Source: Mucilaginibacter robiniae (GTDB taxonomy: Bacteria > Bacteroidota > Bacteroidia > Sphingobacteriales > Sphingobacteriaceae). From it: 64,000 nucleotides of DNA. Positions 1-9,772 of this stretch are shown one piece after another. Position numbers and translations under genes: made by a program. Position 1 is the first letter of the stretch. The number at the start of each line of letters is the position of its first letter. Location of the stretch: the NCBI RefSeq assembly GCF_012849215.1, contig NZ_CP051682.1, positions 2,852,001 to 2,916,000 of the forward strand. Direction: 5' to 3'. The notes beneath the pieces are model-generated. The model worked only from the letters and a program-made list of their open reading frames with translations. It ran no database searches and was not told the DNA's origin.

Positions 1-656
1 ATGCTGATGGTAGCTGGATAAAGCCTTACCATCCGGATAAGAAAATCAGTTACATAACGGAAGGCACGCCACGTCAGTACACATTTTATGTGCCGCATGA
101 CGTAAATGGATTAGCAAGGCTTATGGGCGGTACATCAAAGCTTGAGCAAGCTTTAGATAGTTTGTTCAATAAAAATGAATATTGGCATGGCAACGAGCCG
201 GGGCATCAAATTCCATTTATGTATAATTATACCGCATCACCCTGGAAAACACAACGCCAGGTGCACAAGATACTTGCCGAGGAGTACAGTAGTGGGCCTG
301 GTGGTTTAGGTGGAAATGATGATGCCGGGCAAATGTCGGCCTGGTATGTGTTTGCAGCCATAGGGTTTTACCCGGTAAATCCGGTATCAGGCGAGTACCT
401 GCTTACTTCGCCGCTTTTTAACCGAACAACCATCGCATTGCCTCATGGTAAGAAGCTGGAGATTGTATGTTATAAGAAGAGTGCATCAGCACAATATATT
501 CAATCAGCCCGCTGGAATGGCACTCCGTTTAGCCATAATTACATTCGTTACAGTGATATAATGCAAGGCGGCAAACTGGAGTTATTTCTGCAAAGCACCC
601 CCAGTAAAAGCTGGGGTGTAAATGCAGCTAATCAACCTAAAGGGTTAACTCAATAA
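1..656 (+). CDS. GH92 family exo-alpha-mannosidase, C-terminal part
   Basis: Cut by the left edge: the frame is open from base 3 and ends at TAA 654-656. The fragment carries the GH92 signature GGNDDAGQMSAWYVF followed by AIGFYPVNP; this Asp-rich motif belongs to the catalytic and calcium-binding region of GH92 enzymes, which release mannose from alpha-mannosides. The last 90 or so residues are the beta-sandwich tail of the family. The signal peptide and N-terminal domain lie outside the window. It is 12 bases from the beta-galactosidase that follows, so the two are probably co-transcribed. Family assignment is firm; linkage specificity cannot be read. Confidence 0.9.
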   Translation, partial: ADGSWIKPYHPDKKISYITEGTPRQYTFYVPHDVNGLARLMGGTSKLEQALDSLFNKNEYWHGNEPGHQIPFMYNYTASPWKTQRQVHKILAEEYSSGPGGLGGNDDAGQMSAWYVFAAIGFYPVNPVSGEYLLTSPLFNRTTIALPHGKKLEIVCYKKSASAQYIQSARWNGTPFSHNYIRYSDIMQGGKLELFLQSTPSKSWGVNAANQPKGLTQ

Positions 657-668
657 TCATTTCGCCGC

Positions 669-3600
669 ATGAAAGTAAATTTACCCATAGTAGTTCTATA
701 CCTTTTCTGTAATGTATTATTATCCAATATGGTTATTGGGCAAACTGTTGCTGATTCATTAGGCAAAGCTCCGGTACCCAAAGAGATTGAGAATCCGGAA
801 TGTATAGGGATTAACAAACTGCCGGCACATGCTACGTTAATGCCTTATGGTAACTTACAGGAGGCTTTAGCAGCTAACCGCCATGCCTCAACTTATTACC
901 GCAGCCTTAACGGTAACTGGAAGTTTAACTGGGTAACCTGGCCTCAGAACAGACCAGTTGATTTCTATAAAACCAATTACGATGTAAGCCAATGGAAAGA
1001 TATACAGGTACCATCTAACTGGCAGATTAAAGGCTATGGAACACCATTTTACCGAAACATTGGCTACACCTTTAAAATGGATTTTCCTCATGTAATGAGT
1101 ACTCCGCCGCCAAACTATACAGCCTATAAAGAACGTAATCAGGTAGGAAGTTATCGGCGCAATTTTGATGTTCCGGCTAATTGGCAAGGCGGCGAAATCT
1201 TCATCACGTTTGATGGTGTAGATGCCGGCTTTTTCCTGTGGGTAAACGGTCATAAGGTTGGCTACAGCATCAACAGCCGTAATGCTGCTGAGTTTGATAT
1301 TACCAGTTATGTAAAACCTGGCAAGAATATGATTGCCGTAGAAGTGTATCAATATACTTCGGGTAGTTATCTGGAAGATCAGGATATGTGGCGTTTGAGT
1401 GGTATATTCCGTAATGTTACTTTGTGGCGTAGCCCTAAGCAACACATTCGCGACTTTTTCATAAAAACAGATCTGGATAAACAATACAATGATGCAGTAG
1501 AGCAGGTATCTGCAAAAATTAAAAATTATAGCGTTAAGCAAAGCCAAGCGCAAATCTTAACCGCCTTTTTGTACGATGGACACAAACTGGTCACCTCCAC
1601 CCAAGCTGTAGTAAAATCATTACACACTGGAGAAGAAGTTGCGGTTGATTTGAATTTTCAAGTGCACCACCCGGAAAAATGGACGGCAGAAACGCCCAAA
1701 CTATACACCACAGTTATTCAGTTGCAGCAAGATGGTAAGGTGGTAGAGACTCTTTCATCTCGTACCGGTTTTCGCAAAATTGAAATAAAAGGCAGGGTAT
1801 TTATGGTTAATGGCGTACCTATTAAACTTAAAGGTGTTAACCGTCATGAAAACTGGCCGGATGTGGGGCATGCTATTACTAAGGAACAAATGATACGTGA
1901 TATCCAGATTATTAAGCAAGGTAATTGCAACCATGTACGTACCTGCCACTATTCTGATGATCCTAGTTGGTATGAGTTGTGTGATGAATACGGCATTTAC
2001 CTGGTTGCTGAAGCTAATTTAGAGTGTCATGGGCTTCGCAATAGGTTTAATGAAGAGCCAACCATGAAAGCGGCCATTATTGATCGTAATGTGGCTAATG
2101 TGCAAAGCTTTAAAAATCATGCCTCGGTTATTATTTGGTCATTAGGTAACGAAAGTGGTACTGGCGGATCTAACTTTCTGGCTGCACTTCACACCATTAA
2201 AGCTATTGATAATACCCGGCCTACGCATTACGAAGGGTTTGGCGTTGGTGCAAATAATCCGGCTGATTTGGATAGTAAAATGTATTCGCCAATTATGCCC
2301 TACAACTCGTCAGACCCTAAAAAGAAATTATTATCATCAGTGGAGTTAACGGCAACGGATGCTACCTTAACGAAGCCTTTTTATTTATGTGAATTTGCTC
2401 ATGCGATGTTTAATTCAATGGGCTCGTTGAAAGAGTATGGTGATTTATTTGATAAGTATCCATCCATCTTGGGCGGCGCTATATGGGAATTTCAAGATCA
2501 AGGAATATGGAACAGGCGCAATCCGAAGCATCCTATATTAGCATTCGGTGGTGGTTTCGGTGAGTTTCCGAACGATCATTACTTTATCCATAAAGGTGTA
2601 GTCGCTTCAGATAGATCACCTAAGCCGCACTTCCCGGAAATGAAGCATGTATTTCAATGGATTGATGTTAAACCGGAAGATTTGCAAAAGGGTACCATTA
2701 AAATTAGAAATAAGTATCAGTTCATTAGTTTAAATGGATTGAAGGCAAGCTATACGATCAGTAAAAATGGCGTAGTTGAATCTTCAGGAGAAGTTGATAT
2801 TGATGATATTTTACCGCAAACAGAAAGAGTAGTACAAATCCCTTATCAACTATCATCATTCACTCCGGGCGCAGTTTATTATCTAAGACTTTCCTTTGTA
2901 CAGAACCATGATGAATTATGGGCGAAAAAAGGATATGAAGTAGCTTCTGAACAATTAGAATTGCCAGTAAATTCACCAAATGTAGTATGGCCGATAGTGG
3001 CGGCGGATAAAGTAACTTATCAGGAAGATAACCATACTTTAACGGTAAACGGTAAAGGTTTTAGTTTGATACTAGACAAGCAGCAAGGAACCTTTTCCCA
3101 TATACTGGTAAATGGTACCAACCTGATAAGCAGTAGTGGCCCAATGTTACACTTGTGGCGGGCACCGCACCAGCAGGATGATATATATGCTGATAATGGC
3201 TGGGAACAGGTAGGGCTGAAGCAACTCAATTGGAAAACCTCAAGTGTAACAGTTAAACAGTTATCGCCATCAGCAGTGCAGGTTGCTGTTAACCTGTTAG
3301 GTTCCGGTAAAAATAATTTTTCAGTTAATCATCAGGTTATTTATACCATAAGGGGAGATGGAACAGTGAAGGTTGACAATCAGGTAAAATCAAGCGATAC
3401 AAGCTTGGTAATTGCACGTATGGGTGTGCGTATGTTTTTAAATAAAAACTATCAGCAATTTAAATACTTCGGTAGAGGCCCCATGGAAAATTATGCTGAC
3501 CGTAAAACAGGTTCGGATATAGGCGTTTATCACAGTGACGTAGCGCAGCAGTTAACTCCCTATGAAAAACCTATGGAATGTGGCAATCATGAAGATGTAC

Positions 3601-3872
3601 GTTGGGCAACAGTTGCTGATAATGCTGGGCGCGGACTGGAGGTTATGGCAGATAGCTCCTTATTACAAATCTCTGCACTGCCTTACAGTGATGAGCAAAT
3701 GTCACGTACCGAGTACCGGATAGATTTACCGCAGAGTACCTCAACCGTTTTGACGATTAGCTATAAAACGTTAGGCGTAGGTTCTAACTCATGCGGGCCA
3801 ACACCTCTGCCACAATATACAGTTACAGCAAAGCCTACATCATTTACCTATTTCATTAAGTTAATGCCTTAA
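669..3872 (+). CDS. GH2 beta-galactosidase (LacZ-type), secreted
   Basis: Exported or periplasmic GH2 enzyme of 1067 residues. A signal peptide (residues 1-25, ending VIGQ) precedes the sugar-binding jelly roll (about 60-260), an immunoglobulin-like domain (260-370), the TIM barrel (370-660) and the C-terminal beta-galactosidase small-chain domain (about 785-1060). The acid/base Glu is E495 in WSLGNESGTGG and the nucleophile is E575 in CEFAHAMFNSMG, both matching LacZ motifs. The length fits the LacZ class rather than short GH2 enzymes. It lies between the GH92 and GH51 genes, suggesting action on galactose-containing side chains of a complex glycan; the true substrate could be another beta-galactoside. 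Confidence 0.92.
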   Translation: MKVNLPIVVLYLFCNVLLSNMVIGQTVADSLGKAPVPKEIENPECIGINKLPAHATLMPYGNLQEALAANRHASTYYRSLNGNWKFNWVTWPQNRPVDFYKTNYDVSQWKDIQVPSNWQIKGYGTPFYRNIGYTFKMDFPHVMSTPPPNYTAYKERNQVGSYRRNFDVPANWQGGEIFITFDGVDAGFFLWVNGHKVGYSINSRNAAEFDITSYVKPGKNMIAVEVYQYTSGSYLEDQDMWRLSGIFRNVTLWRSPKQHIRDFFIKTDLDKQYNDAVEQVSAKIKNYSVKQSQAQILTAFLYDGHKLVTSTQAVVKSLHTGEEVAVDLNFQVHHPEKWTAETPKLYTTVIQLQQDGKVVETLSSRTGFRKIEIKGRVFMVNGVPIKLKGVNRHENWPDVGHAITKEQMIRDIQIIKQGNCNHVRTCHYSDDPSWYELCDEYGIYLVAEANLECHGLRNRFNEEPTMKAAIIDRNVANVQSFKNHASVIIWSLGNESGTGGSNFLAALHTIKAIDNTRPTHYEGFGVGANNPADLDSKMYSPIMPYNSSDPKKKLLSSVELTATDATLTKPFYLCEFAHAMFNSMGSLKEYGDLFDKYPSILGGAIWEFQDQGIWNRRNPKHPILAFGGGFGEFPNDHYFIHKGVVASDRSPKPHFPEMKHVFQWIDVKPEDLQKGTIKIRNKYQFISLNGLKASYTISKNGVVESSGEVDIDDILPQTERVVQIPYQLSSFTPGAVYYLRLSFVQNHDELWAKKGYEVASEQLELPVNSPNVVWPIVAADKVTYQEDNHTLTVNGKGFSLILDKQQGTFSHILVNGTNLISSSGPMLHLWRAPHQQDDIYADNGWEQVGLKQLNWKTSSVTVKQLSPSAVQVAVNLLGSGKNNFSVNHQVIYTIRGDGTVKVDNQVKSSDTSLVIARMGVRMFLNKNYQQFKYFGRGPMENYADRKTGSDIGVYHSDVAQQLTPYEKPMECGNHEDVRWATVADNAGRGLEVMADSSLLQISALPYSDEQMSRTEYRIDLPQSTSTVLTISYKTLGVGSNSCGPTPLPQYTVTAKPTSFTYFIKLMP

Positions 3873-3957
3873 TGAGAAAGCATGGTTATCAAGTTGCAGG
3901 TAGCTACATATTTGATCTTGTTGTCTTAACATAATAAATAGAAGTTAATTAAAAAGC

Positions 3958-5964
3958 ATGTATATGAATAAGAAGAACCGGTTGCGGCATCTTATAACGT
4001 TTATCGCTATCACTCAAACTCTGCTCTGTGCTGCTCAGGCACCTGTTAAAATTTCAGTTTTAGTTGATAAGCCGCAGGCTAGAATACAGCCTACTATGTG
4101 GGGTATTTTCTTTGAAGATATTAACTTTTCGGCAGATGGCGGATTGTATGCTGAATTAGTAAAAAACCGTTCATTTGAATTTACTACACCATTAATGGGG
4201 TGGAAGCAAAACCGGGTAGGCGGAGCAGATGCCTCTTTACTGGTTGTTAATCGTAATAGCGTAAATGCCAACAATCCGCGTTATGTCAACATAGCTATTA
4301 AAAATAACAAAGGTTCATTCGTATTAACCAATGATGGCTTTCGAGGTATGGGGTTGGTTAAAGGTGAAATCTATAACTTTTCCATGTTGGCGCACGCAGT
4401 TGATGGTGATGTAAAAATTAGCATTGAAGCCATTAATGAAACTGGTGAAACTATTGGCCGTGCTACATTGAGTCAGGTACAGGGTGATTGGCAAGCATAC
4501 AAAACGCAGCTTACCTGTCTGAAAACATCACCTAAAGCTAAACTGAATGTGACATTTGAAGGGCAGGGTACAGTACAAGTAGATATGATTTCGCTGTTTC
4601 CTGCAAATACGTGGAAAAATCGAACTAATGGCCTGCGTGCTGATTTAGTGCAGAAACTAGCCGACTTGCATCCGGGCTTTATGCGTTTTCCGGGAGGTTG
4701 CATTGTGGAGGGGCGTGATCTGGCTAATCGGTATCAGTGGAAAAAAACGGTAGGTGATATAGCCGATCGGCAACTGATCATGAACCGATGGAATACAGAA
4801 TTTAGCTATCGATCCACGCCAGATTATTTTCAATCATTTGGGCTGGGTTTTTTTGAGTACTTCCAGTTGTGTGAGGATATTGGCGCTTCACCGTTGCCTA
4901 TCCTGAACTGCGGCATGGCTTGCCAGTACAACAGCGCCGAAGTGGCATCACTTAACCAGATTGACCCATACATACAAGATGCGCTGGACTTAATCGAGTT
5001 TGCTAATGGCAGCACTAATACTAAATGGGGTGGCTTGCGGGCATCTATGGGGCATCCGGCTCCATTTAATTTAAAGATGATTGGAGTAGGTAATGAGCAA
5101 TGGGGCGAGCAGTACCTGGAACGCTACAAAATTTTTGCCGCTGCTATAAAAAAAGCATATCCTAGCCTGAAAATGGTAACTAGTGCAGGACCAGATCCGG
5201 ATGGTGAACGTTTTGATTACCTGACTAAAGCAATGCGAGCTGAAAAAGCCAGTTTGATTGATGAGCATTATTACCGCACACCGGAGTGGTTTCTAAAAAA
5301 CGCTTCACGATATGATGAGTACGATCGTAAAGGTACTAAAGTGTTTGCCGGTGAATATGCAGCACATATCCCGAATGAAACGCAAAAAGATACACGTGCC
5401 GAAAGTCATAACACTTGGTGGGCAGCTTTATCAGAAGCCGCTTTCATGACCGGGTTGGAGCGTAATGCCGATGTAGTGCACATGTCTTCTTACGCTCCTT
5501 TGCTAGCCCACGTAGATGCCTGGCAATGGCGGCCCGACCTGATTTGGTTTGACAATCTACGTTCCGTAGCTACCCCCAACTATTATGTACAACAGGCTTT
5601 TTCTACGCACAAAGGGAACCGGGTAGTGCCTGTATTAGCTGGTAATAAGATATTAGCTGGCCATGATAGCCTGTATAGCAGTGCTACCATTGATACGGCT
5701 AACCGGCAGGTTGTAATTAAAATTGTAAATACTTCTGTACAGCCTCGCATGGTTAACATTAACATACAAAGTAAGTCACGGTTAGGTAAACAGGTACAAT
5801 GGTTACAGATAAGCAATCCTGATAAAATGGTTTTTAATAGTTTGGAACAACCTGATCAAGTTAAACCTGTTAGCCAGAATATCACTTGGGTAGGTAAGGA
5901 GAAGATGGTTAAACTGGATGGGCTATCAGTTAATGTGTTTATTGTAGCTGGTGGGAAATTTTAG
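3958..5964 (+). CDS. GH51 alpha-L-arabinofuranosidase, secreted
   Basis: A 668-residue family 51 enzyme removing alpha-L-arabinofuranosyl groups from arabinan, arabinoxylan or arabinogalactan. It has an N-terminal signal peptide; ATG at 3958 is used, but the ATG at 3964 (MNKKNR) is equally plausible. A carbohydrate-binding-like insert lies at about 90-205, then the TIM barrel and a C-terminal beta domain. The acid/base is E380 in GVGNEQWGEQY and the nucleophile E466 in VFAGEYAAH. It follows the beta-galactosidase by 85 bases and is followed by a strong hairpin, so it is the last gene of the hydrolase run. Confidence 0.92.
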   Translation: MYMNKKNRLRHLITFIAITQTLLCAAQAPVKISVLVDKPQARIQPTMWGIFFEDINFSADGGLYAELVKNRSFEFTTPLMGWKQNRVGGADASLLVVNRNSVNANNPRYVNIAIKNNKGSFVLTNDGFRGMGLVKGEIYNFSMLAHAVDGDVKISIEAINETGETIGRATLSQVQGDWQAYKTQLTCLKTSPKAKLNVTFEGQGTVQVDMISLFPANTWKNRTNGLRADLVQKLADLHPGFMRFPGGCIVEGRDLANRYQWKKTVGDIADRQLIMNRWNTEFSYRSTPDYFQSFGLGFFEYFQLCEDIGASPLPILNCGMACQYNSAEVASLNQIDPYIQDALDLIEFANGSTNTKWGGLRASMGHPAPFNLKMIGVGNEQWGEQYLERYKIFAAAIKKAYPSLKMVTSAGPDPDGERFDYLTKAMRAEKASLIDEHYYRTPEWFLKNASRYDEYDRKGTKVFAGEYAAHIPNETQKDTRAESHNTWWAALSEAAFMTGLERNADVVHMSSYAPLLAHVDAWQWRPDLIWFDNLRSVATPNYYVQQAFSTHKGNRVVPVLAGNKILAGHDSLYSSATIDTANRQVVIKIVNTSVQPRMVNINIQSKSRLGKQVQWLQISNPDKMVFNSLEQPDQVKPVSQNITWVGKEKMVKLDGLSVNVFIVAGGKF

Positions 5965-6008
5965 AATAGGTTCACTAAAGCTTTATTGTAAAGTATTCAT
6001 TGTATCTT

Positions 6009-6062
6009 TTCTTTAAAAAAGAATGCGCATATAGCTTCGCTTTTGTGTTCTTTTTTAAAGAA
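6009..6062 (+). terminator. Hairpin terminator after the GH51 gene
   Basis: A perfect 15-bp inverted repeat (6009-6023 with 6048-6062) encloses a 24-base loop. The arms are A/T-rich (TTCTTTAAAAAAGAA type), so T-runs occur on both strands. It closes the GH92-GH2-GH51 run 45 bases after the stop codon. Confidence 0.65.
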
Positions 6063-6231
6063 GTATTAGTTATTTTATGGATGCTAGGAGTGAAACAAGT
6101 TATTTAGAGTAAGCAAATAAAGTTGGATTGAAATAAACAATCCAGTACTAGGTAGTAGTTCTTTTCCTATGGTTTATCATCTAACTCACTCACATCATAA
6201 AATTACTACTTGGCTATTTATAAGATGAGTT

Positions 6232-7149
6232 CTAGTTAAAAGACTGCCTGAACTCCAGCGGTGATATTTCTGTTTTGGTTTTAAACAGCTTACTGAACGA
6301 TTGCAGGTGTTCGAACCCTAATTCATAAGCAATTTCACTTATAGACAAATTGGTGGTTGACAATTTCTCTTTAGCTTTTTCAATCAGCTTTTCGTGAATG
6401 TGCTGCTGGGTATTTTGTCCGGTTAATACTTTTAGCAAACTGCTTAAGTATTTGGGTGATAAATTTAAAGATTGTGCAATATGCCCAACGGTAGGTAAGC
6501 CTTTTAAAGTTAAATCATCACTATCAAAATAATCAATTAATAAATTTTCCAAACGTTCCAGTATTTGATGACTAGATTTTTCCCGGGTAATAAATTGCCG
6601 GTGATAAAACCGATCGGCATAGTTAAGCAGGGTTTCCAGATGTGAAATGATAATGCTTTTGCTGAACTTATCGATGTTGGAATGGTACTCCTGCTCCATG
6701 TTTTTAATAAGATTAACAAGCAAGGCCTCTTCTTTATCGGATAGGAATAGAGCTTCGTTTACCGAGTAGTTCCAGAAATCATATTGTTTAATGGTTTGGG
6801 CTAACGGGGTATGCCAAAGAAAATCAGGATGGATGAGTAGCAGCCATCCTGATTGTTTAAGTTGTACAGTGTTTTTGTCAATAGAAAGGCTTAGTACTTG
6901 GTTAGGCGATACAAACGACAGAATGCCTTCATTATAGTCATACGTTTGCTGACTGTATTTCAATTTGACTTCGTTAGCATTTGCTACTCTTTTCAGGGCA
7001 ATGCAATAAAAATCATAACACCAGGACGTAGGCTCACTCAGTTTTAAACTTTCAACAGACTCTATCTTAAGCACACTAATTAAAGGATGCTCAGGTTTGG
7101 GCATCTGCCTGAACTGCAGAAACTCGCTGATAGTTTTAAAACGTTTCAC
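6232..7149 (-). CDS. AraC family transcriptional regulator
   Basis: A 305-residue DNA-binding regulator. Residues 1-190 form a divergent sensing domain with no recognisable ligand motif. The last 100 residues hold the two AraC helix-turn-helix units, with the signature ISEIAYELGFEHLQSFSKLF and the ending SPLEFRQSFN. The start lies 4 bases after the stop of the quinone oxidoreductase on the same strand, so the two form an operon, and this protein likely controls its partner and perhaps itself. The effector is unknown. Confidence 0.88.
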   Translation of the reverse strand: MKRFKTISEFLQFRQMPKPEHPLISVLKIESVESLKLSEPTSWCYDFYCIALKRVANANEVKLKYSQQTYDYNEGILSFVSPNQVLSLSIDKNTVQLKQSGWLLLIHPDFLWHTPLAQTIKQYDFWNYSVNEALFLSDKEEALLVNLIKNMEQEYHSNIDKFSKSIIISHLETLLNYADRFYHRQFITREKSSHQILERLENLLIDYFDSDDLTLKGLPTVGHIAQSLNLSPKYLSSLLKVLTGQNTQQHIHEKLIEKAKEKLSTTNLSISEIAYELGFEHLQSFSKLFKTKTEISPLEFRQSFN

Positions 7150-7153
7150 GGGG

Positions 7154-8128
7154 TTAATTTTCCTTTCTTATTTCCAATACAATTTTGCCACGCACGTGTT
7201 TTGTTTCGCTTTCGCGGTGGGCATCTGCCACTTGTTCCAACGGGTACACTTTGCTCACTACGGCTTTTACTTTACCCTCGTTAATGAATTGAGTAGTACC
7301 ACTTAGTGAGGAAGTGTAAGTAGTTACGTTACCTCCGCCAACTAAAGTTCCGGTAGCGTTCTTTTGGGCAAGTGCATTCAAAAAATCATCTGTAAGGGGC
7401 TGATCCAGATGAGTACATACAAAAATACCACCTTCTTTCATTACGTTAACCGACTTTAATCTAACGTTATTATCCCGAACGGGCGAAGCGTTAAATATTA
7501 CATCTATATCATGCAGTAGTTCTTCAAAATGCTGTTTGTTGTAATCAATTACCTCGTCAGCACCTAACTCTTTCAAAAAATCAAAGTTGTAAGCTGATGC
7601 TGTTCCTATCACATACGCACCCATAGCTTTAGCAAACTGTACTGCCAGGTTGCCTACGCCACCAGCCGCACCATGAATCAGCACACGCTGTTCCGGTTGT
7701 ACCTTACCCAAATCTACTATACCATTCCAGGCAATAAGCGCACATGAAGGAAGTGCACCTGCCTCGTTAAAAGTGATATGGTGTGGCATTAAAGAAAACT
7801 GGCTGGCCTTTGCTGCAATATATTCAGCATAACTTCCATCGCCCGGAAAGTTTGGAACTCCATATACTTTGTCGCCTTTTTTAAAATTAATTATTTCACT
7901 GCCGCTTTCCTCCACTACACCTGCCGCATCCAAACCTAAGCCCAAAGGTAACTTCAAGTAAGATCGTAAAACCTCGTTGCCGCCCTGGCGGATAATGTAA
8001 TCAGCAGGATTAACACTAGTCGCATACATTTTTATCAGGATTTCATCGGTTGCCGGAACAGGGCGTTCCACTTCATCCAGTTTCATTACTTCCGGACCAC
8101 CAAATTCATGAACTCTTATTGCTTTCAT
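7154..8128 (-). CDS. NADPH-dependent zinc-independent quinone oxidoreductase (MDR family)
   Basis: A medium-chain dehydrogenase/reductase of the quinone oxidoreductase branch, about 324 residues. MKAIRVHEFGGPEVMKL opens the GroES-like domain; the nucleotide-binding domain follows with HGAAGGVGNLAVQFAK. The zinc-binding Cys residues of alcohol dehydrogenases are absent. A start at 8152 is possible, but ATG 8128 is preferred: it begins at the conserved MKAIRVHEFG and has AAGAGA just upstream. It is probably involved in reducing quinones or electrophilic carbonyls. It is transcribed with the AraC regulator downstream. Confidence 0.88.
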   Translation of the reverse strand: MKAIRVHEFGGPEVMKLDEVERPVPATDEILIKMYATSVNPADYIIRQGGNEVLRSYLKLPLGLGLDAAGVVEESGSEIINFKKGDKVYGVPNFPGDGSYAEYIAAKASQFSLMPHHITFNEAGALPSCALIAWNGIVDLGKVQPEQRVLIHGAAGGVGNLAVQFAKAMGAYVIGTASAYNFDFLKELGADEVIDYNKQHFEELLHDIDVIFNASPVRDNNVRLKSVNVMKEGGIFVCTHLDQPLTDDFLNALAQKNATGTLVGGGNVTTYTSSLSGTTQFINEGKVKAVVSKVYPLEQVADAHRESETKHVRGKIVLEIRKEN

Positions 8129-8260
8129 ATCTCTTATTCTTTTGATATACAAAAGTCAATAAGAGTTCACAAACCAATTTAGCCGAATGGCGCTTTAGTT
8201 TAGCCAAAATGATGAAGTGTTTTTATCTTCAAAAGCTTGTTTACACAGTAGAAGAATACT

Positions 8261-9055
8261 TTATACGACAGGCAAAGAACCACCATCAATGGCATAGTTT
8301 GTTCCGGTCAGGTAAGCTGCTGATGGAGATACCAAGAAATGAACCAAAGAAGCAACTTCTTCCGGCTCTGCCATTCTGCCCATAGGGATGCCGCCAGTTT
8401 GCGCAAGTAATTGCTTAAATGCTTCTTCAATATTAATTCCGGTTGAAGTTGCATAATCCTGAATGAATTTTTCCATAGGCGGGGTTTTAGTTGCTCCGGG
8501 CGATACAGTTAGCACACGTATGCCTTTAGTGGCCAGCTCAGTTGCTAATGCCTTGCTATAACTATTCAAAGCAGCTTTGGAAACCGCATAAGCCATATTC
8601 AGATTCCATAAAGGCTGCCTGCCTGATACAGAAGAAATGTGAATAATAACACCGCTTTGCTGTTCAATCATTTGTGGAAGTAATATTTTGTCTAATCTGA
8701 TAGCAGATAGCAGGTTCAGTTGTAGTTCGCTTTCCCAATGTTCGTCGGTTAAGGTACTGAAGCCGCCCGGAGGGGTAGTTAAGCCACCCACATTATTAAT
8801 CAAAATATCAATGCCCTGAAATTGCTCCATGATTTCCTGCCCCATTTTAGTAACCTGTTCGGGCTTAGTTAAATCTGCAGCTATAAAATAATGCTCTGTA
8901 TTGCCATCTCCAGGATGGTTTCTGGCCGAAACAATGACTTGTGCACCAGCTCGTGCTAACTCGTCTGCAATGGCTTTGCCAATACCTTTGGTGCCGCCGG
9001 TTACCAGCGCTCTCTTGCCGGTAAGATCTGTTGTTTGATTTTGTTTGTTGTTCAT
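8261..9055 (-). CDS. SDR family oxidoreductase
   Basis: A classical short-chain dehydrogenase of 264 residues with the Rossmann glycine motif TGGTKGIGKAI near the N-terminus, the NNVGG motif, the catalytic Ser in ISSVSGR, the YAVSK catalytic Tyr/Lys pair, and the family ending LTGTNYAIDGGS. It probably uses NADP(H); the substrate is unknown. The promoter region between this gene and the TetR gene (9056-9162) contains two copies of an 18-bp motif also present ahead of the TetR gene, so TetR control is likely. Confidence 0.88.
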   Translation of the reverse strand: MNNKQNQTTDLTGKRALVTGGTKGIGKAIADELARAGAQVIVSARNHPGDGNTEHYFIAADLTKPEQVTKMGQEIMEQFQGIDILINNVGGLTTPPGGFSTLTDEHWESELQLNLLSAIRLDKILLPQMIEQQSGVIIHISSVSGRQPLWNLNMAYAVSKAALNSYSKALATELATKGIRVLTVSPGATKTPPMEKFIQDYATSTGINIEEAFKQLLAQTGGIPMGRMAEPEEVASLVHFLVSPSAAYLTGTNYAIDGGSLPVV

Positions 9056-9074
9056 GTTATTACTTAATTATTTT

Positions 9075-9092
9075 GAACTGTTTGTTCCAGAA
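9075..9092 (+). promoter_or_regulatory. Candidate TetR operator, copy 1 (SDR promoter)
   Basis: 18-bp site GAACTGTTTGTTCCAGAA, 20 bases upstream of the SDR start codon. It contains the inverted repeat GAAC-N5-GTTC. It shares GAAnnGnnTGTTCCAGAA with the two other copies at 9130-9147 and 9773-9790. Confidence 0.6.
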
Positions 9093-9129
9093 TTGTTGCT
9101 AATTGCTATAAACGTTGTTGAGATATTCT

Positions 9130-9147
9130 GAAGTGTTTGTTCCAGAA
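9130..9147 (+). promoter_or_regulatory. Candidate TetR operator, copy 2 (SDR promoter)
   Basis: 18-bp site GAAGTGTTTGTTCCAGAA, differing from copy 1 at a single base. It starts 55 bases (about five helical turns) from the start of copy 1, so regulator dimers on the two sites could sit on the same face of the DNA. Confidence 0.6.
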
Positions 9148-9162
9148 AAGGCTAAAAAATTT

Positions 9163-9741
9163 TTATTTAGTTAGTTGTTTGATAAAATATTGGGCCATTT
9201 TCTTAATCTTCACTGGATCTCTGTGTAGAATATAAGATTCATACCATCCCGTCCAGGTACTGATAAAATAGTCGGCTAAAAGCTCCGGATCTTCGTCAGA
9301 TGAAATTTCACCTTGCTCCATAGCACTTTTAATTAGGGAGTATAGGAAATGGTAGGCATAGTCGCTGTCGGCTTTTAAAATGTCCTTTACTCTTTGGTCG
9401 TTAGTAGCTACTTCAAAAGCCGTTTTTACAGCCATGCAACTATGAACCTCACTGATGATGGTCGTAACCGCGTCATGGATGTAATCAACCAAAATACAAA
9501 AAGGTGATTTTTGAACTGCCAACCGTTTCTGCATGTCTTTTTTCCTGATCTCAGTATAGTGCTGAACACACCTTACAAACAGTTCTTGTTTATCACCAAT
9601 CGTATTATACAAGCTGCTGTTGTTAATTTTCATGGCATCAGTCAAGTCGCGAAGAGAAGCTCCATTATAGCCTTTCTCCCAAAAAACTTCCATTGCTTTT
9701 TGGATGGCTTCTTCTTCATTAAACTCGACGTTTCTTGCCAT
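9163..9741 (-). CDS. TetR/AcrR family transcriptional regulator
   Basis: A 192-residue repressor-type protein. The N-terminal helix-turn-helix (about residues 10-55, with GYNGASLRDLTDAMKINNSSLYNTIGDKQELF) is typical of TetR; the remaining helical part is a ligand and dimer domain of the TetR_C type seen in regulators of oxidoreductase genes. It lies upstream of the SDR gene on the same strand, with a 107-base gap holding two candidate operators, and a third copy precedes its own start. This layout fits autoregulation plus SDR repression. The ligand is unknown. Confidence 0.88.
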   Translation of the reverse strand: MARNVEFNEEEAIQKAMEVFWEKGYNGASLRDLTDAMKINNSSLYNTIGDKQELFVRCVQHYTEIRKKDMQKRLAVQKSPFCILVDYIHDAVTTIISEVHSCMAVKTAFEVATNDQRVKDILKADSDYAYHFLYSLIKSAMEQGEISSDEDPELLADYFISTWTGWYESYILHRDPVKIKKMAQYFIKQLTK

Positions 9742-9772
9742 AACTATTTTCTACAGGTCAAACATAGATTTA

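Noticed and set aside
888..1553. Long open frame of 221 codons on the minus strand inside the GH2 gene
   Set aside because: It is antisense to a clear, conserved GH2 coding region and has no family resemblance; a shadow frame.
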